A stretch of DNA of 64,000 nucleotides from Acidobacteriota bacterium (GCA_030550025.1 JAUQQC010000001.1:62001-126000), one strand, 5' to 3'; positions 18,522 to 27,002 are shown, counted from the stretch's first letter. Numbers and translations: made by a program. The notes: a model not told the origin generated them from the sequence alone.

Positions 18522-18931
18522 GTCCGGTTCCCCTCCTTCGGGACTTCGACCAACTCGATGAGTACGCCATGGGCGCTCGCCGGGTGCAGGAAGGCGATCT
18601 TCCGACCTTCCGCCCCACAGCGCGGCTCTTGGTCAATGAGACGCACGCCCTGTGCGCGCAGGCGCGCGAGCGTCCCTTCGAGGTCTGCCACTTGGAAGCA
18701 GATGTGATGCAATCCCTCGCCGCGCCGCATCAAGAAGCGACCAACGGGCGAGTCCTCACGGAGTGGTTCGAGCAGCTCAAGACGACCTTCCCCGATGGGG
18801 AGCATGGCTAGGTGGACGCCCTGCTCGGTGACCGTCTCTCGCCCGACACAGGTCAGGCCGAGCACATCCGTGTAAAACGAGAGCGCATCCTCGAGATCGC
18901 GCACGGCGATGGCGATATGATCAAGCTTCAT
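18518..18931 (-). CDS. mce: Methylmalonyl-CoA epimerase
   Basis: This vicinal-oxygen-chelate enzyme interconverts (R)- and (S)-methylmalonyl-CoA. The 137-residue sequence starts MKLDHIAIAVRDLEDALSFY with the first metal His, has LLEPLREDSPVGRFL and GEGLHHICFQV carrying the second metal site, and ends HPASAHGVLIELVEV with the Glu ligand. Length and motif order match the family closely. It starts 13 bp after the meaB stop, the usual partner in propionyl-CoA and branched-chain catabolism. The mutase itself and propionyl-CoA carboxylase are not in this window. Confidence 0.93.
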   Translation of the reverse strand: MKLDHIAIAVRDLEDALSFYTDVLGLTCVGRETVTEQGVHLAMLPIGEGRLELLEPLREDSPVGRFLMRRGEGLHHICFQVADLEGTLARLRAQGVRLIDQEPRCGAEGRKIAFLHPASAHGVLIELVEVPKEGNRT

Positions 18932-18944
18932 CGTTCCGCCTCCT

Positions 18945-19910
18945 TCAAGACCGCCGATGGCCCTCCCAGCGCGTCAGGATCTCCTCCACGATGGAATACG
19001 GATCGCGCTCGCGACGGGCGATCGCCACAGCCCACTGGCGGAGTTCTTCCTTCGTCGTGAGCGTGTGAAGAGCGACCTCGAAGAGCCGCTCTTTGAGGAG
19101 CGCGCGAAGTCGTTGTTCGGCCATCTCCTGGCGTCGCTCATCGGCTTGAGGGCTTTGCCGGCGAAAGTCCAGGAAACGCGCGATGGCGTGGCCGAGATCC
19201 TCGATCCCTTGGCCTTCGGTGGCAATGGTTTTAATGATCGGTGGGTGCCATCCGTCCCAGCGTTCGGCGATCGCGAGCATGGCATTCAATTCGCTCTCGA
19301 TGCGCGAGACGCCTTCGCGGTCCGCTTTATTGATGACGAAGATATCGCCGATTTCCATCAGGCCTGCCTTGATCGTCTGAACATCGTCGCCAAGGCCCGG
19401 CATGAGGACGACAAGAGTCACTTCGGCCATCTTCACGATGTCCACCTCATCCTGGCCAACGCCGACGGTCTCGACGATCACTGTGTCATAACCCGCGGCA
19501 TCGAGGATGAGGACGGCATCACCGGTCGCGCGCGCCAGGCCGCCCAAATTCCCGCGCGTGGCCATCGAGCGAATGAAGACACCGGGATCGGTGCCGAGGG
19601 TTTGCATCCGAATGCGATCGCCAAGGATCGCTCCGCCGGTGAACGGGCTGGAGGGGTCCACGGCGATGATCCCCACGGTCTCCCCGCGAGCGCGATAATA
19701 CTGCGCCAGACGATCCACGAGTGTGCTCTTGCCAACGCCCGGCGACCCCGTCACGCCCAAGACGCGGGCACGCCCCGTGTAGGGGAAAAGCCGTTGCAGA
19801 AGCGTCAAGGCGTGAGCCCCGTCGTTCTCCACCAGCGAGATCGCCCGCGCGATGGCCCGCGCGTCTTGCGCGCGGATTCGTTCGATGAGCAGAGCCAGCG
19901 CCTCTGACAT
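18945..19910 (-). CDS. meaB: Methylmalonyl-CoA mutase-associated GTPase
   Basis: MeaB is a G3E-family P-loop GTPase that protects methylmalonyl-CoA mutase and gates delivery of adenosylcobalamin. The sequence shows Walker A GSPGVGKSTLVDRL, IAVDPSSPFTGGAILGDRIR, VIVETVGVGQDEVDI (Walker B region) and the guanine motif INKADREG. At 321 residues it has the family's usual length. It is the first gene of the minus-strand operon followed by mce. A TTGACG/TAACGT promoter candidate with a perfect palindrome lies just upstream. Confidence 0.94.
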   Translation of the reverse strand: MSEALALLIERIRAQDARAIARAISLVENDGAHALTLLQRLFPYTGRARVLGVTGSPGVGKSTLVDRLAQYYRARGETVGIIAVDPSSPFTGGAILGDRIRMQTLGTDPGVFIRSMATRGNLGGLARATGDAVLILDAAGYDTVIVETVGVGQDEVDIVKMAEVTLVVLMPGLGDDVQTIKAGLMEIGDIFVINKADREGVSRIESELNAMLAIAERWDGWHPPIIKTIATEGQGIEDLGHAIARFLDFRRQSPQADERRQEMAEQRLRALLKERLFEVALHTLTTKEELRQWAVAIARRERDPYSIVEEILTRWEGHRRS

Positions 19911-19926
19911 GGCCTTCGGCAGACAC

Positions 19927-19959
19927 TTAACGTTAAACGGTCTCCGGAGTCGGCGTCAA
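19927..19959 (-). promoter_or_regulatory. Candidate meaB operon promoter with overlapping palindrome
   Basis: On the minus strand TTGACG (19959-19954) is followed after 18 bp by TAACGT (19935-19930), about 20 bp before the meaB ATG. The -10 region is embedded in the perfect 10-bp palindrome TTAACGTTAA (19927-19936), a possible operator half-overlapping the promoter. The -10 match is only moderate. Confidence 0.4.
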
Positions 19960-19993
19960 GGTGGATTCCGGTCAAGCGCAGCGGAACATCGCT

Positions 19994-20022
19994 TTGGGTT
20001 TGGGATTGTCCTGTGGTATAAA
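19994..20022 (+). promoter_or_regulatory. Candidate promoter of the zinc-ribbon membrane protein gene
   Basis: TTGGGT (19994-19999) and TATAAA (20017-20022) are spaced by 17 bp, about 30 bp before the start codon at 20052. A purine-rich GGGAGGGGAATGAG follows as the ribosome site. Confidence 0.5.
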
Positions 20023-20051
20023 TTCGGCCAGAGGGCCGGGAGGGGAATGAG

Positions 20052-20963
20052 ATGGAGATGAAGCTTCAGGCGGAGGTGATGAGCCATCGGTTCGGATTGG
20101 ACTCGGCCGAATGCGATGTGAAGCTCGTGTTACCGGGGACTGTCGAACGTCTGCGGCCGCTCCTGGCAATGGCGCTTGAAAAAATGGGGTATCACGTAGT
20201 GAGTGAAGATCCCCTGCAGGCTCGACGCGGCGGTGTTAATTTTTCCCTGAACGTCCTCAAGTACTCGTTGTCTCTTCACCTCGGATTCAAGTCGGTGGGG
20301 GAACAAGCGACGCAGGTGACGTTCAGTTATTCGCTCAAGCATTCGGGGATGGGGTGGGTCACCAAAGGGGACTTACCTGTCCTCGCGCGGGAGGCAGAGG
20401 CGATCGCGGCGATCGCACTGCAAGGCGCACGAGCGCCCATCTGCGGAAGGTGCGGCTCGGAGAACCCCGCCGGTTCGCGATTTTGCCGACGATGTGGTGC
20501 GCTGTTGGCGGTTTTAGAGCCGGCCGAGCTGGATGTCTTGCGCTTGGTGGCGGGGAATCGTGCGGCTTATCAGGCGATCCTCATGGGGATCGTGTGCCTC
20601 GCGGTCATGACCTGTTGTCTGGCCGTTCTGCTCTCCGACCTCCCGGTGAAGCTCGAAAGGTTCTTGATCATTCTTGGGCTTCTCGCTGGAGCGATCGGAT
20701 GGGGGCCCCTGCTTTGGGGGATTTACGGATTGCGACGGAGTGTGAGCCTGCCGGGGAAAGACAGGCCGCTCAAGCAGCACGTGCGCGAAGCGCTTTCGGT
20801 GCCCTCCATTCCCTCCGATGGGGTCGCATTCTCTACGACCGAAGTGACGACGCAGCTTTTGGAGGAAGCTTTACCCCCGATGTCTGTGACGGAGGGAACG
20901 ACGCAGCTCTTAGAGAACGCCCCCTCTCCTCCTTCGCGAACCCAGGAGCGAGAGGTCTCATGA
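20052..20963 (+). CDS. Zinc-ribbon two-TM protein with duplicated TTQLLE peptide
   Basis: Residues ~1-125 form a soluble alpha/beta domain of unknown type. A zinc ribbon follows (CGRCGSENPAGSRFCRRCGA), then two hydrophobic helices (AILMGIVCLAVMTCCLAVLL and FLIILGLLAGAIGWGPLLWG). The C-terminal tail is flexible and carries the same peptide twice, TTEVTTQLLEE and TEGTTQLLEN, about 18 residues apart. I do not recognise a named family. The duplicated Thr-Thr motif could be a phosphorylation or docking site. The next gene, encoding a small coiled-coil membrane protein, follows after 83 bp. Confidence 0.75.
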   Translation: MEMKLQAEVMSHRFGLDSAECDVKLVLPGTVERLRPLLAMALEKMGYHVVSEDPLQARRGGVNFSLNVLKYSLSLHLGFKSVGEQATQVTFSYSLKHSGMGWVTKGDLPVLAREAEAIAAIALQGARAPICGRCGSENPAGSRFCRRCGALLAVLEPAELDVLRLVAGNRAAYQAILMGIVCLAVMTCCLAVLLSDLPVKLERFLIILGLLAGAIGWGPLLWGIYGLRRSVSLPGKDRPLKQHVREALSVPSIPSDGVAFSTTEVTTQLLEEALPPMSVTEGTTQLLENAPSPPSRTQEREVS

Positions 20964-21046
20964 TCGCTCGTGGGGAGGGGAACCGATGGGCGTCTTGACG
21001 CGGGGGAGAACGCCCATCTAGCGACGGCAGAGGTGCGGATGGAATT

Positions 21047-21367
21047 ATGGAACTTGTGGGATTGGCAGGAGTGATGGCGTCGGCTTTGGGGTTGGCGCTG
21101 ACGCTCTACGGGGTGTTTTATAATGGGCGAGCCACGCGCGCGCTCATCGAGTCCATTCGTCAAGATATTCAAGCAGTGCATGAGACGACGCGAGCAGTGC
21201 AGGGGATGACGCAAGCGATCCAAGAGACGATGCGGGCGATCCAGGAGACGATGCGGGCTATTCACGAGGATGGCCAACGACGGCAGGAGGAGCTGCTCAC
21301 CTATCTTCGCGAGATGGATCGCCGTCATACCGAGTTGATGGCGGCCATCGCCCAGCGCCGCTTCTGA
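21047..21367 (+). CDS. Small membrane protein with heptad-repeat coiled coil
   Basis: The 106-residue product has one N-terminal membrane segment ([20 protein letters not shown]) and then a charged helix built of heptads: [21 protein letters not shown]. The DNA here is a 21-bp tandem repeat. A coiled-coil homo-oligomer anchored in the inner membrane is the natural reading. No family is recognised. The start ATG 21047 directly follows GCGGATGGAATT without a strong ribosome site, so the start is moderately certain. Confidence 0.65.
   Translation: MELVGLAGVMASALGLALTLYGVFYNGRATRALIESIRQDIQAVHETTRAVQGMTQAIQETMRAIQETMRAIHEDGQRRQEELLTYLREMDRRHTELMAAIAQRRF
21206..21268 (+). repeat. Three tandem 21-bp units coding heptad repeats
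   Basis: Units at 21206-21226, 21227-21247 and 21248-21268 encode [14 protein letters not shown] and TMRAIHE. The second and third units share most bases, pointing to recent in-frame duplication inside the coiled-coil gene. Confidence 0.8.
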
Positions 21368-21465
21368 GTCTTGGCGCTCCCGACTCGCTGAGAGGACGAC
21401 TTCACCCCCTTTCGCCTGGGGCGACGTGGTGGCGACTCTCGTTCCTTCAGTCTCGCGGTTGAGAT

Positions 21466-21495
21466 TTGACGCTGTGCGGGGGGAAGGCCTAGAAT
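21466..21495 (+). promoter_or_regulatory. Promoter of accD-folC-LD-carboxypeptidase
   Basis: TTGACG (21466-21471) and TAGAAT (21490-21495) are separated by 18 bp. The accD ATG at 21507 is only 11 bases past the -10 box, so the mRNA would be nearly leaderless, and no ribosome site is visible before the ATG. Confidence 0.6.
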
Positions 21496-21506
21496 TTGGC
21501 ATACTC

Positions 21507-22409
21507 ATGCCGTTGTTTCGTCGAAAACGAGGGGGGTTGGAACCACCGTCCGAACGCGCGGGGGTGGTGAAGACCGAAGGCGTCTTCCTCAAGTGCGAGG
21601 GGTGTCGGGAAGTCCTCTATCGCAAGGATGTAGAGGAGAACCTGATGGTCTGTCCCCGCTGCGGGTATCACTTCAAGATCTCGGCTCGTCAACGGCTGGC
21701 GTTGCTTTTCGATGACGGGGTGTACACGGAGCTGGATGCGCACTTGGTCTCGGCCGATCCGCTGAACTTCTATGACCTGCGGAGTTATAAGGATCGTCTG
21801 ACATCGGCGCAGAAGGCGACGGGGGTGCTCGAAGCGATCCTCACCGGGGAGGGGACGATCGGTGGATATCCGGCGATCATTCAGGCGATGGAATATGCCT
21901 TCATCGGGGGGAGCATGGGTTCGGTCGTGGGGGAGAAGGTCACGCGGGCGATCGAGCGGGCTTTGCAAACGCGTGCGGCGCTCATCATCGTCTCTGCTTC
22001 GGGAGGGGCGCGCATGATGGAGGGCGTATTGAGCCTCATGCAGATGGCGAAGATCTCGGCGGCGCTCGCGCGTCTGGATGAGGCGGGCGTGCCCTACATC
22101 TCCGTGATGACCGATCCCACGACCGGAGGGGTGACAGCGAGTTTCGCCATGTTGGGGGATTTGAATATCGCCGAGCCGGGAGCGCTCATCGGATTCGCCG
22201 GACCGCGCGTGATCGAGCAGACGATCCGGCAGAAGCTGCCCGAGGGGTTTCAGCGCTCGGAGTTCCTCTTGGAACATGGGATGCTCGATGCGGTCGTGGA
22301 CCGACGGCAGTTGCGGGATTTCTTGATCAAGACGCTCGCCTTCATGATGCCTGATCAGCAGCGACCTCCGGCGAGCGGGAGGCGGGAGGCGCGAGAGAAG
22401 CCACGGTGA
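21507..22409 (+). CDS. accD: Acetyl-CoA carboxylase carboxyltransferase subunit beta
   Basis: This subunit of the biotin-dependent carboxyltransferase makes malonyl-CoA for fatty acid synthesis. The N-terminal zinc ribbon is present ([20 protein letters not shown] in part, then [11 protein letters not shown]). The crotonase-fold core shows [36 protein letters not shown] and [20 protein letters not shown]. It has 300 residues from ATG 21507 ([10 protein letters not shown]). The stop overlaps the folC GTG start (GTGA). The accD-folC pairing is common in many bacteria. accA is not in the window. Confidence 0.95.
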   Translation: MPLFRRKRGGLEPPSERAGVVKTEGVFLKCEGCREVLYRKDVEENLMVCPRCGYHFKISARQRLALLFDDGVYTELDAHLVSADPLNFYDLRSYKDRLTSAQKATGVLEAILTGEGTIGGYPAIIQAMEYAFIGGSMGSVVGEKVTRAIERALQTRAALIIVSASGGARMMEGVLSLMQMAKISAALARLDEAGVPYISVMTDPTTGGVTASFAMLGDLNIAEPGALIGFAGPRVIEQTIRQKLPEGFQRSEFLLEHGMLDAVVDRRQLRDFLIKTLAFMMPDQQRPPASGRREAREKPR

Positions 22410-23767
22410 ACTACTGGGAGACGCTGGCCTACCTGGAGTGGCTCGGGCACGAGACGCTGCGGGCCCGATTTGGGTTGGAGAAGATTCGTCGCCTCTTAGC
22501 CGAGCTTGGGGATCCACAGACCGCCTATCCCTCGATCCTCATCGCGGGGACGAATGGGAAAGGTTCCACGGCGGCGATGGTGGAGGCTATCCTGCGGCGG
22601 GCTGGGTTGCGGACGGGGCTCTACACGTCTCCTCATCTGGTGCGCGTCGAGGAGCGAATTCGTGTCCTCGGGTGCGAGATCGCCCCCGAGGAATTCGCGG
22701 CGCTCGCCACGCGCGTGCGCGCTGTGTCGGAGGTGCTTCTCGAGCGCGGGGAGATCGAGGCGCACCCGACATACTTCGAGTTCCTCACGGCCGTCGGCTT
22801 TGAGTACTTCCGCGAGAAGGCGATTGAGGTCGCCGTCCTCGAAGTCGGGCTCGGGGGACGGCTGGATGCGACCAACGTCGTCCCCCCATTTCTCTCCTTA
22901 GTCACGAGCATTGACATTGACCACGAGCAATATTTGGGCTCGACGATCGCTTCCATCGCGCGGGAGAAGGCGATGATCATCAAGCCGGGCGCGCGCGCGG
23001 TCCTCGCGCGGCAGCCCCCGGAGGCGCGGGCCGTTCTGCTCGCGCGATGTCGGGAGTGTGGGGTCTCTCCGATATGGGCGGATGAGGCGGTGGAAATCCT
23101 CGGCAGCGAGCCCGACGGACGATTCGCGTTCGCTTATCGCGCGGCTTCGGGCCAGCACCGGAGTGTTCATCTCGCCCTGCGCGGGCGACATCAGATCGAG
23201 AACGCGCTCGTGGCTATTCGCGCGGTGGAGGTCCTACGCGAGTTGGGATATTCGATTCTCGACGAGGCCATTGGCCATGGGCTCGAATCGGTCGAATGGC
23301 CGGGACGGTTGGAGATCATTGGGCTGTCGGGTCCATTGCTGTTGCTCGATGGAGCGCACAATACGGCCGGAGCGCGCGCGGTGCGCGCGTATCTGGAGGA
23401 ATTTGCGCGCCGGCCGCTCACGCTCGTCTTTGGAACGATGCGCGACAAGCGGATCGCCGAGATGGCCGCCGAGCTGTTCCCCTTGGCCGATGTCCTCATC
23501 CTGACGCGCGTCTCAGACGAGCGGGCGGCGCCGCTTGCGCAACTTCTGGAGCAGACGGCCGATCTGCGACGTCGGCTCGGCCGACCGACCGAGGCCGTGG
23601 AGCCTGCGGAGCTGGCGTTCGACCTGGCTTGGGAGCGGACGCCTCCGGATGGAATGATTTGCGTGACCGGTTCGCTCTATCTCGTCGGCGAGGCGAAGAA
23701 GTGGTTGGCTCGAGCCCACGGCGAAGGGGGCGCATGTATCCTCGGGCGAGAGGAAGCAGGTGATTAA
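22406..23767 (+). CDS. folC: Bifunctional folylpolyglutamate/dihydrofolate synthase
   Basis: This Mur-ligase-family enzyme adds glutamate to dihydropteroate and to folates. The P-loop is [17 protein letters not shown]. Further motifs are [18 protein letters not shown], the region [14 protein letters not shown] with catalytic residues, [13 protein letters not shown], and a C-terminal [15 protein letters not shown]. At 453 residues it has family length. The start is the GTG at 22406, overlapping the accD stop. Its end overlaps the next gene by 8 bp, so translation of the three genes is probably coupled. Confidence 0.95.
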   Translation: MNYWETLAYLEWLGHETLRARFGLEKIRRLLAELGDPQTAYPSILIAGTNGKGSTAAMVEAILRRAGLRTGLYTSPHLVRVEERIRVLGCEIAPEEFAALATRVRAVSEVLLERGEIEAHPTYFEFLTAVGFEYFREKAIEVAVLEVGLGGRLDATNVVPPFLSLVTSIDIDHEQYLGSTIASIAREKAMIIKPGARAVLARQPPEARAVLLARCRECGVSPIWADEAVEILGSEPDGRFAFAYRAASGQHRSVHLALRGRHQIENALVAIRAVEVLRELGYSILDEAIGHGLESVEWPGRLEIIGLSGPLLLLDGAHNTAGARAVRAYLEEFARRPLTLVFGTMRDKRIAEMAAELFPLADVLILTRVSDERAAPLAQLLEQTADLRRRLGRPTEAVEPAELAFDLAWERTPPDGMICVTGSLYLVGEAKKWLARAHGEGGACILGREEAGD

Positions 23768-24686
23768 ACCACCAGCTGTGCGTCCGGGAGACGTGATCGG
23801 CATCGTCGCTCCGGCCAGCGACATCAAACCGGAGCGGTTGGCGGCCGGCGCGCGCGAGCTGGAACGCCTTGGGTTTCGCGTCAAGTTCTCGCCTTCGATC
23901 TTCGCGCGGGAGATGTATCTGGCCGGTTCCGATCGGCGACGCGCCGAGGAGTTGATGGCGATGTTCGGCGATCCTGAGGTGAAAGCGGTCTTCGCCGCGC
24001 GTGGAGGATACGGCTCGGTCCGCCTCTTACCATACCTCGATGAGGAAGCGCTGCGCGCGCATCCGAAGATCTTCATGGGCTATAGCGACATCACGACGCT
24101 GCTGGTCTACTTCCAACAGCGATTCCAGTGGGTCGTCTTTCATGGGCCAATGGTCACGCGGGAGTTCGCCGACGGACCGGAGCACTACGACGAAGAATTG
24201 CTGCGGCGCACGCTCATGCGGGCGGAACCGATCGGAGAGATTGATACCGCGGGCGTTGCCGTGCTCTCACCCGGAATCGCGACGGGCCGACTGACGGGCG
24301 GATGTCTGCCGCTTCTGGTGAGCACGCTCGGCACGCCCTACGAATTCGATGCCACCGACGCGATCCTCTTCCTCGAGGACTACGCCTCAAAACCCTATCA
24401 GGTCGATCGCATGCTCACGCAACTCCGGGATGCCGGGAAATTCCGCGCTGTGCGTGGCCTCGTCTTCGGCGAGATGACCGAGTGCCTACAGCATCCGAAT
24501 CAGGATTACACCATTGTGGACGTCATCCAAGACCGCCTCGCCGATCTGAACGTCCCGATCCTCTTCGGAGTGCGTTCCGGTCACAGCGATTACCGGAATC
24601 AGGTTCTGCCCTTCGGCGTTCGCGCGACGCTCGACGGATATCGGGCGAAGCTCATCATCGAGGAAGCGGCAACGAGCAAGCCTTGA
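23760..24686 (+). CDS. LD-carboxypeptidase (S66 family)
   Basis: This S66 serine peptidase is related to LdcA, which removes the terminal D-Ala from murein tetrapeptides in the cytoplasm during peptidoglycan recycling. The 308-residue sequence shows VRPGDVIGIVAPASDIKPER, AARGGYGSVRLLPYLD, the nucleophile region MGYSDITTLL, FLEDYASKPYQVDRML with the Glu, and FGVRSGHSDYRNQVLPFG with the His. No signal peptide is present, as expected. The start is the GTG at 23760, within the end of folC. Confidence 0.9.
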   Translation: MIKPPAVRPGDVIGIVAPASDIKPERLAAGARELERLGFRVKFSPSIFAREMYLAGSDRRRAEELMAMFGDPEVKAVFAARGGYGSVRLLPYLDEEALRAHPKIFMGYSDITTLLVYFQQRFQWVVFHGPMVTREFADGPEHYDEELLRRTLMRAEPIGEIDTAGVAVLSPGIATGRLTGGCLPLLVSTLGTPYEFDATDAILFLEDYASKPYQVDRMLTQLRDAGKFRAVRGLVFGEMTECLQHPNQDYTIVDVIQDRLADLNVPILFGVRSGHSDYRNQVLPFGVRATLDGYRAKLIIEEAATSKP

Positions 24687-24695
24687 GGAAGGCGC

Positions 24696-26099
24696 TCATG
24701 TATACGCGAGCGCGATTTCGGCCGGAGCATAGTAATGGGCGAGGATCTCTCGATGCGTCCGTCCCTGCTGCGCCATAATGGCTGCGCCGATTTGGCAGAG
24801 GCCGACGCCATGGCCCCATCCAGCGCCACGCAGCCGAAAGCGTCGAGGCGTGCCCCTGCGCACGTCCTCGGGGAAGACGACGAAGGCGGAGCTATAGAGA
24901 CACGTCCACGAGAGCACGCGCCGAATCTCCAACTCCTTGCCGACGATCACGCTCCCTCGTTCTCCGACGATGCGGAGTCGCACCAGACGGCTTGAAGCTC
25001 CGCGCTCGAGCGGCTCCAACTGCCGGATCGCGCCAAGATCCAGTCCGAGTCGCGCCTGCACAAGCGCTTGAAGTTCCTCTTGTTCGAGCGTTCGCTCCCA
25101 TCGGAAGAAGTCACGCGTCGGACGATCCACCTCCGGGAGGAGGTCGTCGAGCCTGCGAGAATTCGTCATGTGACAATAGGCCGGAGGAGAACCCATGATC
25201 CACGTGATGGCATGAGCTTCGATGGTGAGCGGGCGCGGGAAGTTCGCGGGCCATTCCGCCCCATCAAATCGCCCTCCTTGCAAATAGGGGACATCGCGAT
25301 CCTCCCACGCGCTGCGATACGCTTCGGTCGCCCCACCGCAGCATTTGGAGAAGCGGGCATCGCAGACTTGTCCGTCGAAGGTCAGGACTTGCCCACGCGT
25401 CTCTGTGACGGCGGCTATGGCGGCGTCGCTCGTCACAGGGGCGAGGCCGTAATACCGCTGGCAATGGTCATCGGCGCAGACATCGAACTCGCGATGCGCC
25501 GTTCGGTTCGTCCATCGTCGAATCTCCAACTCCGGCGTCTCGGAGGTTTCGCGCTCGGGGAGAAGCGGTGAGGGTTCCTCTTCGTTCGCACGACGCGCGA
25601 GATTCGCCAGAAGCCAGCTTCGGGAGATGATGGCATGCGCTTTGAGGAATTCCACGGGAGCGCGCGCGCTCATCTCCGAAGAGATGACGCTCTTCAAGTA
25701 GGTCTCAGCGGGGATCTCATTGATGACGGTCAGTCGCCGTGAGGTCTCCGAGAGTGAGGATGAGACGCGAATCGTCAACGTTCCCGCATAGCGCTGCGCC
25801 TCTTTCCGCTCCCAATGGAAGCCTTTTCCGATCGGAACCTCCTCGAGCGCGAAGATCGCCATCGCGGGGTTCATCGGACGGAGGAGGAACGTTGCGCCGG
25901 TCCCCACGAGGCGTTCTTGAGCATCGCGGATTTCGATGCCAGCCGGATGCGGAGTTGCTCGGTACCGACCGGGAGGAACGATCCTCCCATCGGGTGTTCG
26001 GAATTCCCCCATGAGCGTGAAACGGATCTGCTCGGCATCGGCCAGAAGGCCGATCGAGACCACCGGTTCGGAGGGGAAGATTGGCGCTCGCATCACCAT
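24696..26099 (-). CDS. SpoIID/LytB-domain protein
   Basis: The protein carries the SpoIID/LytB domain, related to lytic transglycosylases that cut denuded glycan. It shows VINEIPAETYLKSVISSEMS, the AHAIISRSWLL helix, TRGQVLTFDGQVCDARFSKC with CCGG, and the closing GAGWGHGVGLCQIGAAIMAQ. In non-sporulating bacteria these are cell-wall enzymes. The open frame reaches a GTG at 26171, but the extra 24 residues cross a strong hairpin, so ATG 26099 (or 26093) is preferred, giving 467 residues. No signal peptide is visible, which is odd for a wall enzyme. Confidence 0.85.
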   Translation of the reverse strand: MVMRAPIFPSEPVVSIGLLADAEQIRFTLMGEFRTPDGRIVPPGRYRATPHPAGIEIRDAQERLVGTGATFLLRPMNPAMAIFALEEVPIGKGFHWERKEAQRYAGTLTIRVSSSLSETSRRLTVINEIPAETYLKSVISSEMSARAPVEFLKAHAIISRSWLLANLARRANEEEPSPLLPERETSETPELEIRRWTNRTAHREFDVCADDHCQRYYGLAPVTSDAAIAAVTETRGQVLTFDGQVCDARFSKCCGGATEAYRSAWEDRDVPYLQGGRFDGAEWPANFPRPLTIEAHAITWIMGSPPAYCHMTNSRRLDDLLPEVDRPTRDFFRWERTLEQEELQALVQARLGLDLGAIRQLEPLERGASSRLVRLRIVGERGSVIVGKELEIRRVLSWTCLYSSAFVVFPEDVRRGTPRRFRLRGAGWGHGVGLCQIGAAIMAQQGRTHREILAHYYAPAEIALAYT

Positions 26100-26129
26100 C
26101 AAAGACGCGGTGGCGCATTCACCGGGGGA

Positions 26130-26168
26130 GGCGAAGCCCGAAGGCTGCTGCGGCGATCGGGCTTCGCC
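26130..26168 (-). terminator. Hairpin between tpx and the SpoIID gene
   Basis: GGCGAAGCCCGA (26130-26141) and TCGGGCTTCGCC (26157-26168) are a perfect 12-bp inverted repeat with a 15-base loop, lying 12 bp past the tpx stop on the minus strand. There is no T-run after it, so it may be an attenuator or mRNA 3'-end stabiliser and not a classical intrinsic terminator. Confidence 0.5.
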
Positions 26169-26179
26169 CACAAAGTCGC

Positions 26180-26701
26180 TCAGCTCCCGATGAGCTTTCG
26201 CACCGTCTCCAGGGCAGCCTCGTAGTTGGGGTGGTCGGCGATCTCCGGAACGTACTCAACATAGCGTACCGTATCGTCGGCATCCACGACGAAAACGGCG
26301 CGCGTATCCAAGCGCAGCTCTTTGATCAACGTCCCGTAAGCGAGGCCGAACGAAGCGTCACGATGATCGGAATAGCACGCGACGCGATCAATACCGGCGG
26401 CGCCGCACCATCGCTTCTGCGCGAACGGCAGATCCATGCTGATGGTGAGGATCTCGACGCCCGGGAGCCGAGCCGCTTCTTCGTTGAAGCGGCGCGTCTG
26501 TGCATCGCAGACAGGGGTATCGAGCGAGGGCACCGAGCTGATGATCCGCACCTTCCCTCGCGTCGAACTGAACTGAAACGGTGTGAGATCCGTCGTGAGG
26601 ACCGTGAAGTCGGGCGCTTTATCCCCAACTTTGATCTCCGGTCCCACGAGCGTGAGCGGATTCCCTCGCAATGTGACAGCACCAGGTCGTTCGATCGTCA
26701 T
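26180..26701 (-). CDS. tpx: Thiol peroxidase (Tpx-type peroxiredoxin)
   Basis: This atypical 2-Cys peroxiredoxin reduces hydroperoxides using thioredoxin. The 173 residues show VGDKAPDFTVLTTDLTPFQF, the peroxidatic cysteine in VPSLDTPVCDAQTRRFNEEA, the resolving cysteine in FAQKRWCGAAGI, and the end pattern VRYVEYVPEIADHPNYEAAL. Both cysteines are encoded as Cys, not UGA. ATG 26701 follows AGGAGG on the minus strand. A TAAAAT -10 box lies at 26745-26740. The gene is divergent from the large beta-helix gene. Confidence 0.95.
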   Translation of the reverse strand: MTIERPGAVTLRGNPLTLVGPEIKVGDKAPDFTVLTTDLTPFQFSSTRGKVRIISSVPSLDTPVCDAQTRRFNEEAARLPGVEILTISMDLPFAQKRWCGAAGIDRVACYSDHRDASFGLAYGTLIKELRLDTRAVFVVDADDTVRYVEYVPEIADHPNYEAALETVRKLIGS

Positions 26702-27002
26702 CGCTCATCCTCCTTCATGTCGGATTGTCGAAAGGGGCAATTTTACCAGCTCCCGGATGAGACCGAAAGCCGCGCACTGCCGGATCGGGCGGCATCGAAA
26801 GACGTGCGCGCGCGCAGAGGCATTTGCCGTTGACAGAGCTGGGCCTCGGATATACTATAGCACGCGTCGTGCGAAGAGCACTCGCCGCACGGCCCAGAGC
26901 ATGGAGGAACACGCGGCGTGGTCGAGATGCTGCAGCGATTTCAGCGGGTCGGCGTCCCACGCGATCTTCAGGATTACGTGGAGACTGCAGAGAGGAGGAG
27001 CT
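26702..27002. promoter_or_regulatory. Divergent intergenic region tpx / beta-helix gene
   Basis: This 301-bp gap holds promoters in both directions. For the plus-strand gene, TTGACA (26830-26835) and TACTAT (26853-26858, 17 bp apart; TATACT at 26851 is the alternative) give a leader of about 140 bases ending in AGAGGAGGAGCT before ATG 27003. For tpx, TAAAAT on the minus strand (26745-26740) lies about 40 bp before its ATG. I see no gene in the region. Confidence 0.55.

Noticed and set aside
21206-21268. Short direct repeats as a CRISPR-like array
   Set aside because: The 21-bp units are contiguous without spacers and encode heptads inside a gene.
26100-26171. GTG start at 26171 for the SpoIID gene
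   Set aside because: The extra 24 residues cross a perfect 12-bp hairpin and do not look like protein. ATG 26099 is preferred.
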